Shown here piece by piece: positions 16,775 through 25,452 of a DNA stretch of 39,236 nucleotides. The notes under the pieces were generated by a model. That model was given only the letters and a program-made list of their open reading frames with translations. It had not been told where the DNA came from and searched no databases. A program made the position numbers and the translations under genes. Position 1 is the stretch's first letter, and every line of letters begins with the position of its first letter. This stretch comes from RFTU01 sp032122355 (lineage in GTDB: Bacteria > Pseudomonadota > Gammaproteobacteria > Burkholderiales > Burkholderiaceae_C): NCBI GenBank assembly GCA_032122355.1, contig JAUMCS010000100.1:1-39236 (forward strand), read 5' to 3'.

Positions 16775-17125
16775 TTAGTTGCTTAACATTTTTTCGAGGG
16801 AAAGAAAACTTTCCGCTATTCGCTTCGAGTCTAGGGGGTAATTGCCTTCGCGGAGCGCAGATTTGATGGCTTCAACTTTCTGACGATCAAATGTGGGGTC
16901 AATCAGCGAGCGCTGAGCGGTTTCCGATAGCTTGAGTTGGTCGGCCATTTTTGATGAGGAGAATGCTTCGACGCTTGAAGAGGTAGATCTTGTGAGCGCA
17001 TTGCTTTTGACAGCTTCAGGGCTTACGGTGTGGGGCGTGGCTTCGACGCCGCCAGTGCGTTCACGTTCGACGGAGCTCGGATTAATCAGGGTTTGCCTTT
17101 GAAGTGATTGAATAGAGTTTGTCAT
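16775..17125 (-). CDS. flgM: Anti-sigma-28 factor FlgM
   Basis: A 116-residue protein with a low-complexity Ser/Thr-rich N-terminal half and the conserved C-terminal sigma-28-binding part (LKLSETAQRSLIDPTFDRQKVEAIKSALREGNYPLDSKRIAESFLSLE). FlgM holds FliA inactive until the hook-basal body is finished, then is exported. GAGGACATC precedes the ATG. A clear sigma-28 type promoter lies about 60-85 bases upstream, so FlgM would feed back on its own target. Order flgA-flgM-flgN on this strand is the usual betaproteobacterial one. Confidence 0.92.
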   Translation of the reverse strand: MTNSIQSLQRQTLINPSSVERERTGGVEATPHTVSPEAVKSNALTRSTSSSVEAFSSSKMADQLKLSETAQRSLIDPTFDRQKVEAIKSALREGNYPLDSKRIAESFLSLEKMLSN

Positions 17126-17182
17126 GATGTCCTCACGAGAAAGATGTTGAGTGATGAGGAAAAAAACTTTTATGCCTATGTA

Positions 17183-17209
17183 TAGTCGGATAGGTTTGAG
17201 AAAACTTGA
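17183..17209 (-). promoter_or_regulatory. Sigma-28 (FliA) promoter for flgM-flgN
   Basis: The minus strand reads TCAAGTTT (17209-17202), an 11-base spacer and TCCGACTA (17190-17183). The reference FliA site is TAAAGTTT-N11-GCCGATAA, so spacing is exact and the core CCGA is kept. Placement just upstream of flgM supports it. Confidence 0.8.
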
Positions 17210-17227
17210 GTTCTTTTTTCTGTTTTT

Positions 17228-18037
17228 TTATAAACCTTTGGCAAGATTGGGGCCCGTCACAACGCCCGTGACCGTTTTGCCGGATTCTCGATTCTTGAGT
17301 TGTACGCGTTCGCCCATTTTGGCATCTTGCAAGGCTTCAAGTCTGACAGATACTTTGAACCCGCCCGTGGACTCACCAATCGTGAGTGTGACATCTTGCC
17401 CTTGTTTCACCATCCGAGCCGAGCGTATATCCGATAGGCGCAGTGGCATACCAGCAGCTAAATCGCGCTGGGCTTCGGTAAATTCAAGCGATTGAGGATC
17501 AGTCAGCATATTCGAATCGAAATCCCGGCTTTGAATCGTGCGAATCTCTACGTCAGCAGGCGATAAGGCGCTACCTCGTGCCTGCGGGCGAATAAGGGTT
17601 AAAACGGAGCGAGTTATAGCCTGTGACGAGCCCTCCATATTATGCGTTGAATTGGATGGGGTGGGAGCTTCAACCTGTGCGTGCAAATATATTTGCCACA
17701 ACGGATTTGAGCAACGTACTCTCAAGCTACTGAAATTATTGAAGGGTAAATCAAATTGAAATGGTTCTAGACATGATGAAAGCTTTAGGCGTGAATCAGT
17801 CGGTGTAATTCGAACTTGTTCGGAGCGAGTTCCGGTTTTTTTTGCCAGCCATATTTGGGCTTGTTCAAGCATGGAGGGTTGCGAGGCAATGCCTTGACTA
17901 AAGCTACTAGAACAGACGCAGGATAAGCTAAATAACAGGCCTATGATTTTACAAATCGTGATGATCGTGCTAGTGATCGTGGGGTGGCTGTTCACCATGG
18001 AATTTTGTTTGAATATGCTGTGGCATAAGAATTGCAT
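17228..18037 (-). CDS. flgA: Flagellar basal body P-ring formation protein FlgA
   Basis: FlgA is a periplasmic chaperone for assembly of the FlgI P ring. A hydrophobic signal segment (IITICKIIGLLFSLSCVCSSSFS) is followed by the FlgA/SAF region: LTLIRPQARGSALSPADVEIRTIQ, then AAGMPLRLSDIRSARMVKQGQDVTLTI and the C-terminal GERVQLKNRESGKTVTGVVTGPN. The start at 18037 has GGAG eight bases upstream; an ATG at 17998 is closer to the signal segment and is also possible. The longest frame reaches 18142 but would overlap the divergent neighbour. A sigma-54 type site lies upstream at 18094-18109. Confidence 0.88.
   Translation of the reverse strand: MQFLCHSIFKQNSMVNSHPTITSTIITICKIIGLLFSLSCVCSSSFSQGIASQPSMLEQAQIWLAKKTGTRSEQVRITPTDSRLKLSSCLEPFQFDLPFNNFSSLRVRCSNPLWQIYLHAQVEAPTPSNSTHNMEGSSQAITRSVLTLIRPQARGSALSPADVEIRTIQSRDFDSNMLTDPQSLEFTEAQRDLAAGMPLRLSDIRSARMVKQGQDVTLTIGESTGGFKVSVRLEALQDAKMGERVQLKNRESGKTVTGVVTGPNLAKGL
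18021..18036 (+). promoter_or_regulatory. Sigma-54 promoter for the LysM/transglycosylase-like gene
   Basis: TGGCATA-AGAA-TTGCA matches the -24/-12 consensus TGGCAYR-N4-TTGCW at every defined position, with correct GG to GC spacing. Transcription would begin near 18048, 65 bases before the ATG at 18113. The site lies inside the 5' end of flgA on the other strand. Confidence 0.75.
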
Positions 18038-18093
18038 TTGCTTGCTCCGAAAGGTGTGATTTTTTCGACACTTTAGAAATCCAGCATCATTCA

Positions 18094-18109
18094 TGCAAGA
18101 AAAGAGCCA
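18094..18109 (-). promoter_or_regulatory. Sigma-54 promoter for flgA
   Basis: The minus strand reads TGGCTCT-TTTC-TTGCA, with the essential GG and GC at the right distance and a perfect TTGCA. Two positions of the -24 box differ from consensus. Transcription would start near 18082, about 45 bases before the flgA start at 18037. It faces the plus-strand sigma-54 site at 18021-18036, so the two leader RNAs would overlap. Confidence 0.6.
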
Positions 18110-18112
18110 GAA

Positions 18113-19138
18113 ATGAAAACAGTGAATTCTGCAACCATCCATTCCATAGCAGCAGTTCAGGGTTACTCAGTGAGTGTGGACTCGCCGGTAGCCAAAACCG
18201 CAGGGGCTTCGTTTGGACAAGCGCTTTCACAAATCAAGTCGCCTGAAATGAATGGCGGAAATCCGAATCAAACGTGGGTTGTGCGTAAGGGGCAAAACTT
18301 GACTTCCATTGTCAGGGAGCAGTGGCGTTTAAGTCAGGAAAAGATGCCAGTCTTGAGCGACCAAATGGCGCATCGTTTAGCTTTGCAAATGGCTAAAGAT
18401 AACCATTTGCCTAACCCCGATTTAATCATGCCAGGCCAACAGTTGGATGCTCAGAATGTCAAAAGCATGATTCAGGCAAAGTTAGCACCCTATTCGCAAG
18501 ACCCTAGCTTTCAGTCGCAGCCACTGGTGCAGGATATGGATTCGGAAATGGTCAATGAGTCAAAACACAGTAGCAGCTTACTGCAACGAACGCTGGAAAG
18601 GGCTATTGCAAAAGGATATATCCCGGTTGAAGACCGAGAAAAGGTAGAGAGCCGTATTCAACAATTGGCTACAAAACATAAATTCCATGCCGATGATTTT
18701 GCTCGAGCAGCATTGATGGAAAGCGATGGGTTTAATCCAGAAGCCAATAACGGAAGATGCTTTGGCATTATTCAGTTTTGTGGCGGTGTCGCCAGCGGAG
18801 CTGCAAGCGTTGGATTTGAAAAGAAGGCTAAGGAAATAACCAAATTAAGTGTGCTGGATCAATTGAATTTGGTCGATCACTATTTTGATGACACGCAACT
18901 CAGCCGCTATGCTTCAAACAGTGGTCGAGTCAAACTTGATGACCTGTATTTGACCATATTAACACCGGCGGCACGGGCAGAGCAGGGGCATTATGATCCA
19001 CTGCCTATTTCAGGGCTTCAGGCTTTGGCCCTTCATCCCGGTAAAGACAGGCAGTCACCCATCACTCGAAATTCAATCATTCAAGGCCTTAATAGTCATG
19101 CTCAAGCAACTTTGAGCACAACAAAGAGCATGCGTTAG
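18113..19138 (+). CDS. LysM plus transglycosylase-like protein, probable flagellar wall hydrolase
   Basis: A 341-residue protein not matched to a named flagellar gene. A LysM-like wall-binding part spans about residues 54-112 (TWVVRKGQNLTSIVREQW ... NPDLIMPGQQL). A helical C-terminal part at 150-310 has a lysozyme/SLT-like core, LMESDGFNPEANNG (Glu203 as the candidate catalytic acid), then GIIQF at 218-222. No signal peptide is seen, which would fit export through the flagellar apparatus, as for FlgJ. It sits between flgA and flgB behind its own sigma-54 site. FlgJ here lacks its hydrolase domain, so this protein may open the wall for the rod. Fold assignment is by motif and enzyme activity is inferred. 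Confidence 0.65.
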   Translation: MKTVNSATIHSIAAVQGYSVSVDSPVAKTAGASFGQALSQIKSPEMNGGNPNQTWVVRKGQNLTSIVREQWRLSQEKMPVLSDQMAHRLALQMAKDNHLPNPDLIMPGQQLDAQNVKSMIQAKLAPYSQDPSFQSQPLVQDMDSEMVNESKHSSSLLQRTLERAIAKGYIPVEDREKVESRIQQLATKHKFHADDFARAALMESDGFNPEANNGRCFGIIQFCGGVASGAASVGFEKKAKEITKLSVLDQLNLVDHYFDDTQLSRYASNSGRVKLDDLYLTILTPAARAEQGHYDPLPISGLQALALHPGKDRQSPITRNSIIQGLNSHAQATLSTTKSMR

Positions 19139-19301
19139 GGTTGATGAACATGTTTGCTTAGAGGTTGTGAGATGGATTCCGGCAAAATCTCGCCAAGACA
19201 GGCAAAGAGTTGCCGCATGAGTTCGTGAATTTGTATCTCACCATGAGTCATTCGTCAGCTGAAGGTTATTTTCGATGAGGGTATACCCGCAATGCCTAAT
19301 A

Positions 19302-19317
19302 TGGCACGCTCTATGCT
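19302..19317 (+). promoter_or_regulatory. Sigma-54 promoter for the flgB operon
   Basis: TGGCACG-CTCT-ATGCT has a perfect -24 box and the -12 GC at the right spacing; the only loss is one T before TGC. Transcription would start near 19328, about 50 bases upstream of the flgB ATG. The roughly 240 bases between 19138 and 19379 hold no gene; this site is the main signal in them. Confidence 0.75.
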
Positions 19318-19378
19318 TGGTTTAAGGGTGTCAAGGTTTAGACAGAAGCGGGCAGTAAAACCAAACTCGGAGGGCATC

Positions 19379-19768
19379 ATGAATGTGTTAGATAGTCATT
19401 TGGGAATACATGAGCGATCATTATCGTTGCGCGAGCACCGTATGGAGGTACTTTCAACCAATATGGCCAATGCAGACACGCCTCAATTTAAAGCACGAGA
19501 TATCGATTTTGCATCTGCCATGAAAGGGGCTCAATCGCAAATGCTCTCAGTTACACAAAGCGGTCATGTTGATAGTGAGGATACAGATGGAATGAGCGGT
19601 TCGGATTTGCTATATCGGGTTCCTTTTAATAGATCATTTGATGGTAATACCGTGGAATATTCAGTTGAGCAAGCAAAATTTGGTAAGGCCAGCGCTGATT
19701 TTCAGGCGAGTTTAACGTTCTTTGAAAATAGAGTTTCATCGATACGTAAGGCATTGCGAGGCGAGTAA
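19379..19768 (+). CDS. flgB: Flagellar proximal rod protein FlgB
   Basis: A 129-residue rod subunit of normal length. It has the N-terminal axial-protein region LREHRMEVLSTNMANADTPQFKARDIDF and a C-terminal helix (FQASLTFFENRVSSIRKALRG). FlgB forms the base of the rod next to the export gate. The ATG at 19379 is chosen because GGAGGG lies seven bases upstream and it gives the normal N-terminus; the frame is open further back to 19292. First gene of the long plus-strand flagellar operon, behind a sigma-54 site. Confidence 0.95.
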   Translation: MNVLDSHLGIHERSLSLREHRMEVLSTNMANADTPQFKARDIDFASAMKGAQSQMLSVTQSGHVDSEDTDGMSGSDLLYRVPFNRSFDGNTVEYSVEQAKFGKASADFQASLTFFENRVSSIRKALRGE

Positions 19769-19782
19769 TCGGGAGATTTAAG

Positions 19783-20217
19783 ATGATAGATAACATTTTC
19801 AATATCGCTGGATCTGCATTGAATGCACAATTGGTTCGCATGAATGTTGCCACATCTAATTTGGCTAACGTGAATTCAGTTTCATCTACAGAAGAAGGTG
19901 CATATCGGGCTAGAAGAGCGGTATTTAAAACAGTTATTGAAGGGGTGATGGATAATCATCAACCTATGGAAATGAATCAAACAATAGGTGGAGTGAAGAT
20001 AGATAGATTGCAGTTGGAAAATAATCCTGTACGTAAGCAATATGATCCAGGAAATGCTTTGGCAGATAAGGATGGATATGTTTATCAGTCGAATGTGAGT
20101 GAGGTTAGTGAGATGGTAGATATGATGGCAGCAGCTCGATCATATCAAAGTAATGTAGAAACCGTAAATACAGCAAAGCAATTAATGATGAGAACGATTG
20201 ATGTTCTGCGTGGTTAA
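19783..20217 (+). CDS. flgC: Flagellar proximal rod protein FlgC
   Basis: A 144-residue rod subunit. The N-terminal motif SALNAQLVRMNVATSNLANVNSVS and the C-terminal VSEVSEMVDMMAAARSYQSNVETVNTAKQLMMRTIDVLRG are the paired axial-protein (D0) helices. Length is standard. It follows flgB by 14 bases with GGGAG before its ATG and precedes flgD. Confidence 0.95.
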   Translation: MIDNIFNIAGSALNAQLVRMNVATSNLANVNSVSSTEEGAYRARRAVFKTVIEGVMDNHQPMEMNQTIGGVKIDRLQLENNPVRKQYDPGNALADKDGYVYQSNVSEVSEMVDMMAAARSYQSNVETVNTAKQLMMRTIDVLRG

Positions 20218-20232
20218 CTTGAAAGATATAAC

Positions 20233-20958
20233 ATGGCAACAATAGCTAATCCCACAATACCTACCCCAACGGGGTCATCCGCCACGATGTCGGGTATCAC
20301 TCGTTATAGTGATATGAAGAGCATCCAGGCTACGAATGCATCTACCATGGGTAAAACAGAGTTTCTGACATTATTTACTACGCAATTAAAAAGTCAGGAT
20401 CCTCTCGATCCTGTCAAAAATGAGGCGTTTGTTGCGCAGTTAGCTCAGTTTTCTCAGTTAGAAGCATCCACCAATATGAGTAACTCACTGGAGAGTATGG
20501 TTAAGACAATCAAATCAGAGAGATTTATATCTGGGAGTGCTTTGATCGGTAAGCAAATTACAGCTCCGATGGGTAATGCAGATTATAAAGAGGGCCATAA
20601 TATCAATGGCTTGATTTCGTTGCCAAATGGTGCTGATTCGATTTCACTCGATGTTTATGATAGTAGCAACAACAAGATCTACACCCAGAAATTTGGAAGA
20701 CAGATGCCTGGTGATATCAATTTGGGTTGGGATGGTAGTCTGACCTCCGGCGGAAAAGCCGAGAGTGGAACATACAAAATGATAGCCACGGTTAACTCAT
20801 TGGGTAAATCAACCCAGACGACGATTAGTACCCCCGCTACAGTGAAAAGTGTTACTTACAGTGCAGAGGCAGATGATTTGATTGTTGAAGTTGAAGGCGG
20901 ATCAACCGTTCCACTAAGTCAGGTTAACCGCATCGATAGTGCAAGTATTGGTCAATAG
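20233..20958 (+). CDS. flgD: Flagellar hook cap / assembly protein FlgD
   Basis: A 241-residue FlgD, which caps the growing hook and guides FlgE assembly, then is discarded. The N-terminal export and capping region is TEFLTLFTTQLKSQDPLDPVKNEAFVAQLAQFSQLEASTNM. The rest is beta-rich, with the FlgD Ig-like block LGWDGSLTSGGKAESGTYKM. Length is normal although its client FlgE is double size here. It follows flgC by 15 bases. Confidence 0.94.
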   Translation: MATIANPTIPTPTGSSATMSGITRYSDMKSIQATNASTMGKTEFLTLFTTQLKSQDPLDPVKNEAFVAQLAQFSQLEASTNMSNSLESMVKTIKSERFISGSALIGKQITAPMGNADYKEGHNINGLISLPNGADSISLDVYDSSNNKIYTQKFGRQMPGDINLGWDGSLTSGGKAESGTYKMIATVNSLGKSTQTTISTPATVKSVTYSAEADDLIVEVEGGSTVPLSQVNRIDSASIGQ

Positions 20959-21007
20959 GTTGATTGAATAAAAGCCATAACCAGTGAAATAACAAAGGGA
21001 GAAGATA

Positions 21008-23815
21008 ATGTCATTCTATACCGCTCTGACAGGATTGAATGCTGCTTCATCGCAACTGACGGTTACATCCAATAATATTGCAAATATTGGTACAACCGGG
21101 TTTAAGCGTTCTCGTGCGGATTTTGGTGATATATTTGCCACATCACCATTGCAAAAGGCGGCATCAGTGGTTGGGCAGGGTGTTTCATTAAAGGCTGTTA
21201 CTCAACAATTCAGCCAAGGAAATATTGAGGTTTCAGCTAATGCACTAGATATGGCTATTTCAGGTGATGGATTTTTTCCACTGAAATCTTCGGATGGTTT
21301 GCAAGATATTTACACCAGAAATGGCAGCTTCAGTTTGGATGACTCATTTAATGTGGTCAATTCACAGGGGCAGTCACTGGTTGCCGCTGCTGTGGATTCA
21401 TCAGGGAAGGCCGACTTGAGTAATCTGAGTAAGTTGCAGTTAGCCCGCAAAACGAGCGGTGATGCACGCGAAACCACAGCTGTTGATATGAACTTAAATT
21501 TTCCGGCAGATGCACCCGTCATCACAGCTGAGTTTGATCCTAATAATCCCGCCACATTCAGCAAAACTTCAACAGTCACTGTTTATGACACCGGTGGCAA
21601 TGGCTATTTGGCAACGATTTATTATGTCAAAACTCAGGTGGCTGCGCCAAGCGATCCAACCAATAAGTGGCAAACTCATGTGTATATTGGTGACACTAAA
21701 TTACAAGAAGATTTGATTCAGGCAAACCGTGGTGGTGAGCGGCTTTATGTGAATAAATATGGTGAAGTACGGGCTGAATCAGATATCCCGCCGGATGCAT
21801 TATCGAGGGGGGTTAATAAACTGTATAAGTATGATGATTTAAAGAATGCGCTTCAATCCACCGCTGCAACGATTACTGGGCAAGCAATGGCTCCTGCGGT
21901 AAATAACTTATGGAAAGTGGGTATAGATCTTGCCAATGAGGTCCTGAGTGGAACAAAATTTGGAACAGCCGGCACCAACCCAAAATTGGTTTTTGATCTA
22001 TCGGTTGATGGTTCAACGCCGCAAAGGCTAGATTTGTCGGATTATATAACAACTGATAAGGTTGGAAGTACGCTGACTGGTGTTGAAATGGCGCAGCAAA
22101 TGACCAATCTTATTAATAAAACATTCGGTGATGATCGTTATTTTAATTTAGATGGAGAATTAACAGGATCTTCAAATCCGCCGACCAAATTTATGACGGT
22201 GACGCTTGCCAGAGATGGCTTATCAGATGTGTCGGTGCCTATTCAGTTTACCGACAGTGATTTTATAACGGGCACCAGACAAATTACCGGTGAGGCTATT
22301 GCTCAGAAAATTCAAACTGCTTTGAATGCCAAATCTGAATTTAAGGCTGCAGATGGGACGAGTTTGGTTACTGTTAGTTATAATTCGGTTTCTCATAAAC
22401 TACAGTTTGATACCAGCTTGCTGAAAGTCAGTAGCAGTTCAGCCTCAGTCAATTTATCAAGTGATACACCTAGTTCAGGCTTATTCGGACTATCACAGAA
22501 TCCCATATCCACTGATTCATATAATGCACAAGTCATTCCAAATGGTGCTTATAAGTTGTCACCTAAAGATCAAAGACTTAATATTAAGGTTCAGTATGAT
22601 GAAGACAAAGGTACTTTCTCGGTTTCATCTGGTACGACCGGTGATGAGTCGAGCGTTCGCTTTTCCATACCCAATGATGCTGATTTGGGTGCTAATGCAA
22701 GGAACTTGATTTCTTCTGTGTTCGGTTTTAAGACGGAGGATACACCCGTTGCTAGCTCGCCGACACGAGGTGTTTCATCATCTCCAGCAGTATTGGTTGG
22801 TAATACGATTGGATTAAACTTATCTAATAAGTTTAGAGTAGATGAGTCTAATAATCAGTTCGTAGTAACGGTGGATAATGTTACTGGGATTATAACCATT
22901 CCACCTAAGGCTGAATACAGCGCGGAGGAATTTAGACAGGCTCTTGAGAATCGAATCAATTCTCTTAGTGATGAGTATGGCCGATCAGTTAGTGGTGTAC
23001 AGGTTAATATCGAGGGAGCTACAAATAAATTCTTCACGATTAAAACCGGAACAACTGGCGATAATGCATTCATCAAGATTTCTGCAAACAGTATTTGGGG
23101 CTTATCAAATGTGGATGGTGCGCGCGGTCGAACCAGTACTTGGCAAACGCCTCAACAAGCACGAAATACCGCGGGCTTTCCTCTGTATGTCGATCGAAAC
23201 GGAATGCAGACTTCAAACCCCGGCGATTTTTCTGAAGCACAAGTCAAAGATCTGTGGGCTCCGGTATATCTTGATCAAGGTGAGTTGACTTTTGATAGTA
23301 GTGGAAAAATGCTATCCCCCAATGAATCCATTGAATTCCAAAGTACTACGATTGGTGATTCAGGGGCAACTTTGAATTTTTCAATTTCTTATGGTGCATC
23401 CACACAATATTCATCCCCATTTTCAGTACGCAAACAAGATCAAAATGGTAGACCTGAGGGGGATTTAATTGGGGTTGAAATAGGGGACGATGGTCTGGTC
23501 AGTGCTAGTTATTCTAATGGCACCCAGAAATCCATTGCTAAGATTATTCTGGCTAATTTTTCCAATCCTACCGGTCTGCGCCAGATTGGTGATTCTAGTT
23601 ATTATTCCAGCGCGAAATCAGGTATTGCTAAATTAGGTGAAGCGGGTTCAGCTGGATTTGGTTCGTTGAGAGGCGGTGCAAGAGAGCGTGCAAATGTGGA
23701 TTTAACCCAAGAATTGGTGGATTTGATTACCGCGCAGCGCAACTTCCAAGCCAATGCCAAAGCGATTGAGACGAACAATCAACTGACTCAAACGATTATT
23801 AATTTGAGGAGCTAA
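21008..23815 (+). CDS. flgE: Flagellar hook protein FlgE, enlarged
   Basis: FlgE polymerises into the hook, the universal joint between rod and filament. Both conserved ends are intact: SFYTALTGLNAASSQLTVTSNNIANIGTTGFKRS at the start and NVDLTQELVDLITAQRNFQANAKAIETNNQL at the end. The protein has 935 residues, while most hook proteins have about 400-600. The extra length is in the middle, about residues 270-720. It contains loosely similar alpha/beta units with helices such as EMAQQMTNLINK, EAIAQKIQTALNA and EFRQALENRINS, reminiscent of flagellin hook-IN type modules. The frame is continuous, so this is a true insertion rather than a fusion of two genes. Confidence 0.93.
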   Translation: MSFYTALTGLNAASSQLTVTSNNIANIGTTGFKRSRADFGDIFATSPLQKAASVVGQGVSLKAVTQQFSQGNIEVSANALDMAISGDGFFPLKSSDGLQDIYTRNGSFSLDDSFNVVNSQGQSLVAAAVDSSGKADLSNLSKLQLARKTSGDARETTAVDMNLNFPADAPVITAEFDPNNPATFSKTSTVTVYDTGGNGYLATIYYVKTQVAAPSDPTNKWQTHVYIGDTKLQEDLIQANRGGERLYVNKYGEVRAESDIPPDALSRGVNKLYKYDDLKNALQSTAATITGQAMAPAVNNLWKVGIDLANEVLSGTKFGTAGTNPKLVFDLSVDGSTPQRLDLSDYITTDKVGSTLTGVEMAQQMTNLINKTFGDDRYFNLDGELTGSSNPPTKFMTVTLARDGLSDVSVPIQFTDSDFITGTRQITGEAIAQKIQTALNAKSEFKAADGTSLVTVSYNSVSHKLQFDTSLLKVSSSSASVNLSSDTPSSGLFGLSQNPISTDSYNAQVIPNGAYKLSPKDQRLNIKVQYDEDKGTFSVSSGTTGDESSVRFSIPNDADLGANARNLISSVFGFKTEDTPVASSPTRGVSSSPAVLVGNTIGLNLSNKFRVDESNNQFVVTVDNVTGIITIPPKAEYSAEEFRQALENRINSLSDEYGRSVSGVQVNIEGATNKFFTIKTGTTGDNAFIKISANSIWGLSNVDGARGRTSTWQTPQQARNTAGFPLYVDRNGMQTSNPGDFSEAQVKDLWAPVYLDQGELTFDSSGKMLSPNESIEFQSTTIGDSGATLNFSISYGASTQYSSPFSVRKQDQNGRPEGDLIGVEIGDDGLVSASYSNGTQKSIAKIILANFSNPTGLRQIGDSSYYSSAKSGIAKLGEAGSAGFGSLRGGARERANVDLTQELVDLITAQRNFQANAKAIETNNQLTQTIINLRS

Positions 23816-23856
23816 AGTCATGTTGAATTTATTATTCACTGTTTGGGGAATCTGAA

Positions 23857-24630
23857 ATGGATCGTTTGGTTTTTATAGCAGCTAGCTCGATTGATCAGCA
23901 TGCTATTTCACGACAACAATTGGTTCATGAATTAGCCAACCTTTCAACGATTGGTTTTAAAAAGAGCTTTGAATCTGCGCAAGTCGCTGTAGAGGCTTCA
24001 GGCTCTGGTTTTAACTCACGTATATATTCTGAAATCATTCCGGAAAGAGTTATTAAAGATAAAGTGAGTTTAAGTGGTGGTCCCGTGATGATTACGGGTA
24101 AGAATTTGGATATTGCCCTGAACGGCAATACGGTTTTAGGTGTTTCAGCTAGTGACGGAACCTTGGCTTTTACTCGTAGAGGTGACTTACGTGTCAATAC
24201 ACAAGGTATGTTGGAGAATGGCTCTGGACACATGGTGCTTGGTGAGCAAGGGCCTATCACTGTGCCTCCTGGTTATCATATTAGCATTTCATCGGATGGT
24301 GCTATTTCTGCCAGTGATCCGGCTCAACCTGATATGAATAAACAAATGGTTGGTAAGTTAATGTTGCGAGACGCAGGTGATGTGATTCTTGATAGGCGTA
24401 AAGATGGTTTATTTGCAGTAGCAGAAAAACTTGCTGGCACTGACATTATGAATAAAAATCCAAATATATCAATTACAACCGGTGCGCTGGAAGGTAGTAA
24501 TGTCAATGCTATTGAGTCTATGGTTAAATTGATGGACGATTCGCGTAGCTTTGAACAGCAGATAAGACTGATCAAAGAGTGCAAAGATATTCATGAGTCT
24601 GGCACCACAATGATGCGCATGAATAGCTAA
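23857..24630 (+). CDS. flgF: Flagellar proximal rod protein FlgF
   Basis: A 257-residue rod subunit of usual length. The N-terminal QHAISRQQLVHELANLSTIGFKKSF is a variant of the axial-protein motif. The C-terminal GALEGSNVNAIESMVKLMDDSRSFEQQIRLIKECKDIHESGTTMM is the partner helix. FlgF lies between FlgC and FlgG in the rod. It follows flgE by 41 bases and precedes flgG by 30. Confidence 0.94.
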   Translation: MDRLVFIAASSIDQHAISRQQLVHELANLSTIGFKKSFESAQVAVEASGSGFNSRIYSEIIPERVIKDKVSLSGGPVMITGKNLDIALNGNTVLGVSASDGTLAFTRRGDLRVNTQGMLENGSGHMVLGEQGPITVPPGYHISISSDGAISASDPAQPDMNKQMVGKLMLRDAGDVILDRRKDGLFAVAEKLAGTDIMNKNPNISITTGALEGSNVNAIESMVKLMDDSRSFEQQIRLIKECKDIHESGTTMMRMNS

Positions 24631-24660
24631 TGTAATTTTATAACCTAAAGGAGGGTTATC

Positions 24661-25443
24661 ATGGATGCTTCACTTTGGATTGCTAAAACAGGTTTAGATG
24701 CGCAGCAAACTCGTATGTCTGTTATCGCCAATAATCTGGCTAATGTGAATACGACGGGGTTCAAACGTGATAGAGCAGTATTTGAAGATATGCTTTATCA
24801 AAATATTCGTCAGGCGGGCGGTCAAACTAGCCAGAACTCCCAATCTGCGACGGGCATGATGCTGGGTACTGGGGTGCGAATTTTATCTACCGAGAAAACT
24901 CATGCTCAGGGTAATATGCAAACCACGAATAATTCCTTTGATATTGCCATTCAAGGCGATGGTTTTTTTCAAATCGCCCAGCCTGATGGGACTGTAGCTT
25001 ATAGTCGCGATGGTGGTTTTAAGTTATCAGCCTCTCGTCAGTTGGTCACTTCAAATGGCGCATTATTACAACCCGAAATTACGATTCCTTCCAATGCATC
25101 AGCTGTCACGATTGGTGCTGATGGTACTGTTTCGGTTGAAACATTCGGTGGCGGTTCTAGCTCTATAGGTCAGATTCAATTAGCGCGCTTTGTCAATCCA
25201 GCCGGTTTGCAAGCGTTAGGGCATAACCTCCTAAAGGAAACCGCCTCTAGCGGCGCACCTCAAGTTTTAAGGCCCGGACAATCAGGGGCAGGCAGCTTGG
25301 CGCAAGGAATGTTGGAGGCATCCAATGTGAATGTGGTTGAGGAAATGGTGAATATGATCGAAACTCAGCGCGCCTATGAAATAAATTCCAAAGCTGTTTC
25401 CGCTGCAGATGGTATGTTGAGATTCCTGAATAACAATATGTGA
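24661..25443 (+). CDS. flgG: Flagellar distal rod protein FlgG
   Basis: A 260-residue distal rod subunit, the standard length. It shows LDAQQTRMSVIANNLANVNTTGFKRDRAVFEDMLYQ, including the FlgG-specific stretch that stiffens the rod compared with the hook, and the C-terminal EASNVNVVEEMVNMIETQRAYEINSKAVSAADGML. AAAGGAGG lies seven bases before the ATG. The rod is therefore normal while the hook is enlarged. Confidence 0.96.
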   Translation: MDASLWIAKTGLDAQQTRMSVIANNLANVNTTGFKRDRAVFEDMLYQNIRQAGGQTSQNSQSATGMMLGTGVRILSTEKTHAQGNMQTTNNSFDIAIQGDGFFQIAQPDGTVAYSRDGGFKLSASRQLVTSNGALLQPEITIPSNASAVTIGADGTVSVETFGGGSSSIGQIQLARFVNPAGLQALGHNLLKETASSGAPQVLRPGQSGAGSLAQGMLEASNVNVVEEMVNMIETQRAYEINSKAVSAADGMLRFLNNNM

Positions 25444-25452
25444 GGTAGTGCT

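Noticed and set aside
21008..23815. FlgE or FlgK large size caused by gene fusion or frame error
   Set aside because: Each has just one N-terminal and one C-terminal axial motif with continuous frame, so they are single proteins with enlarged middles.
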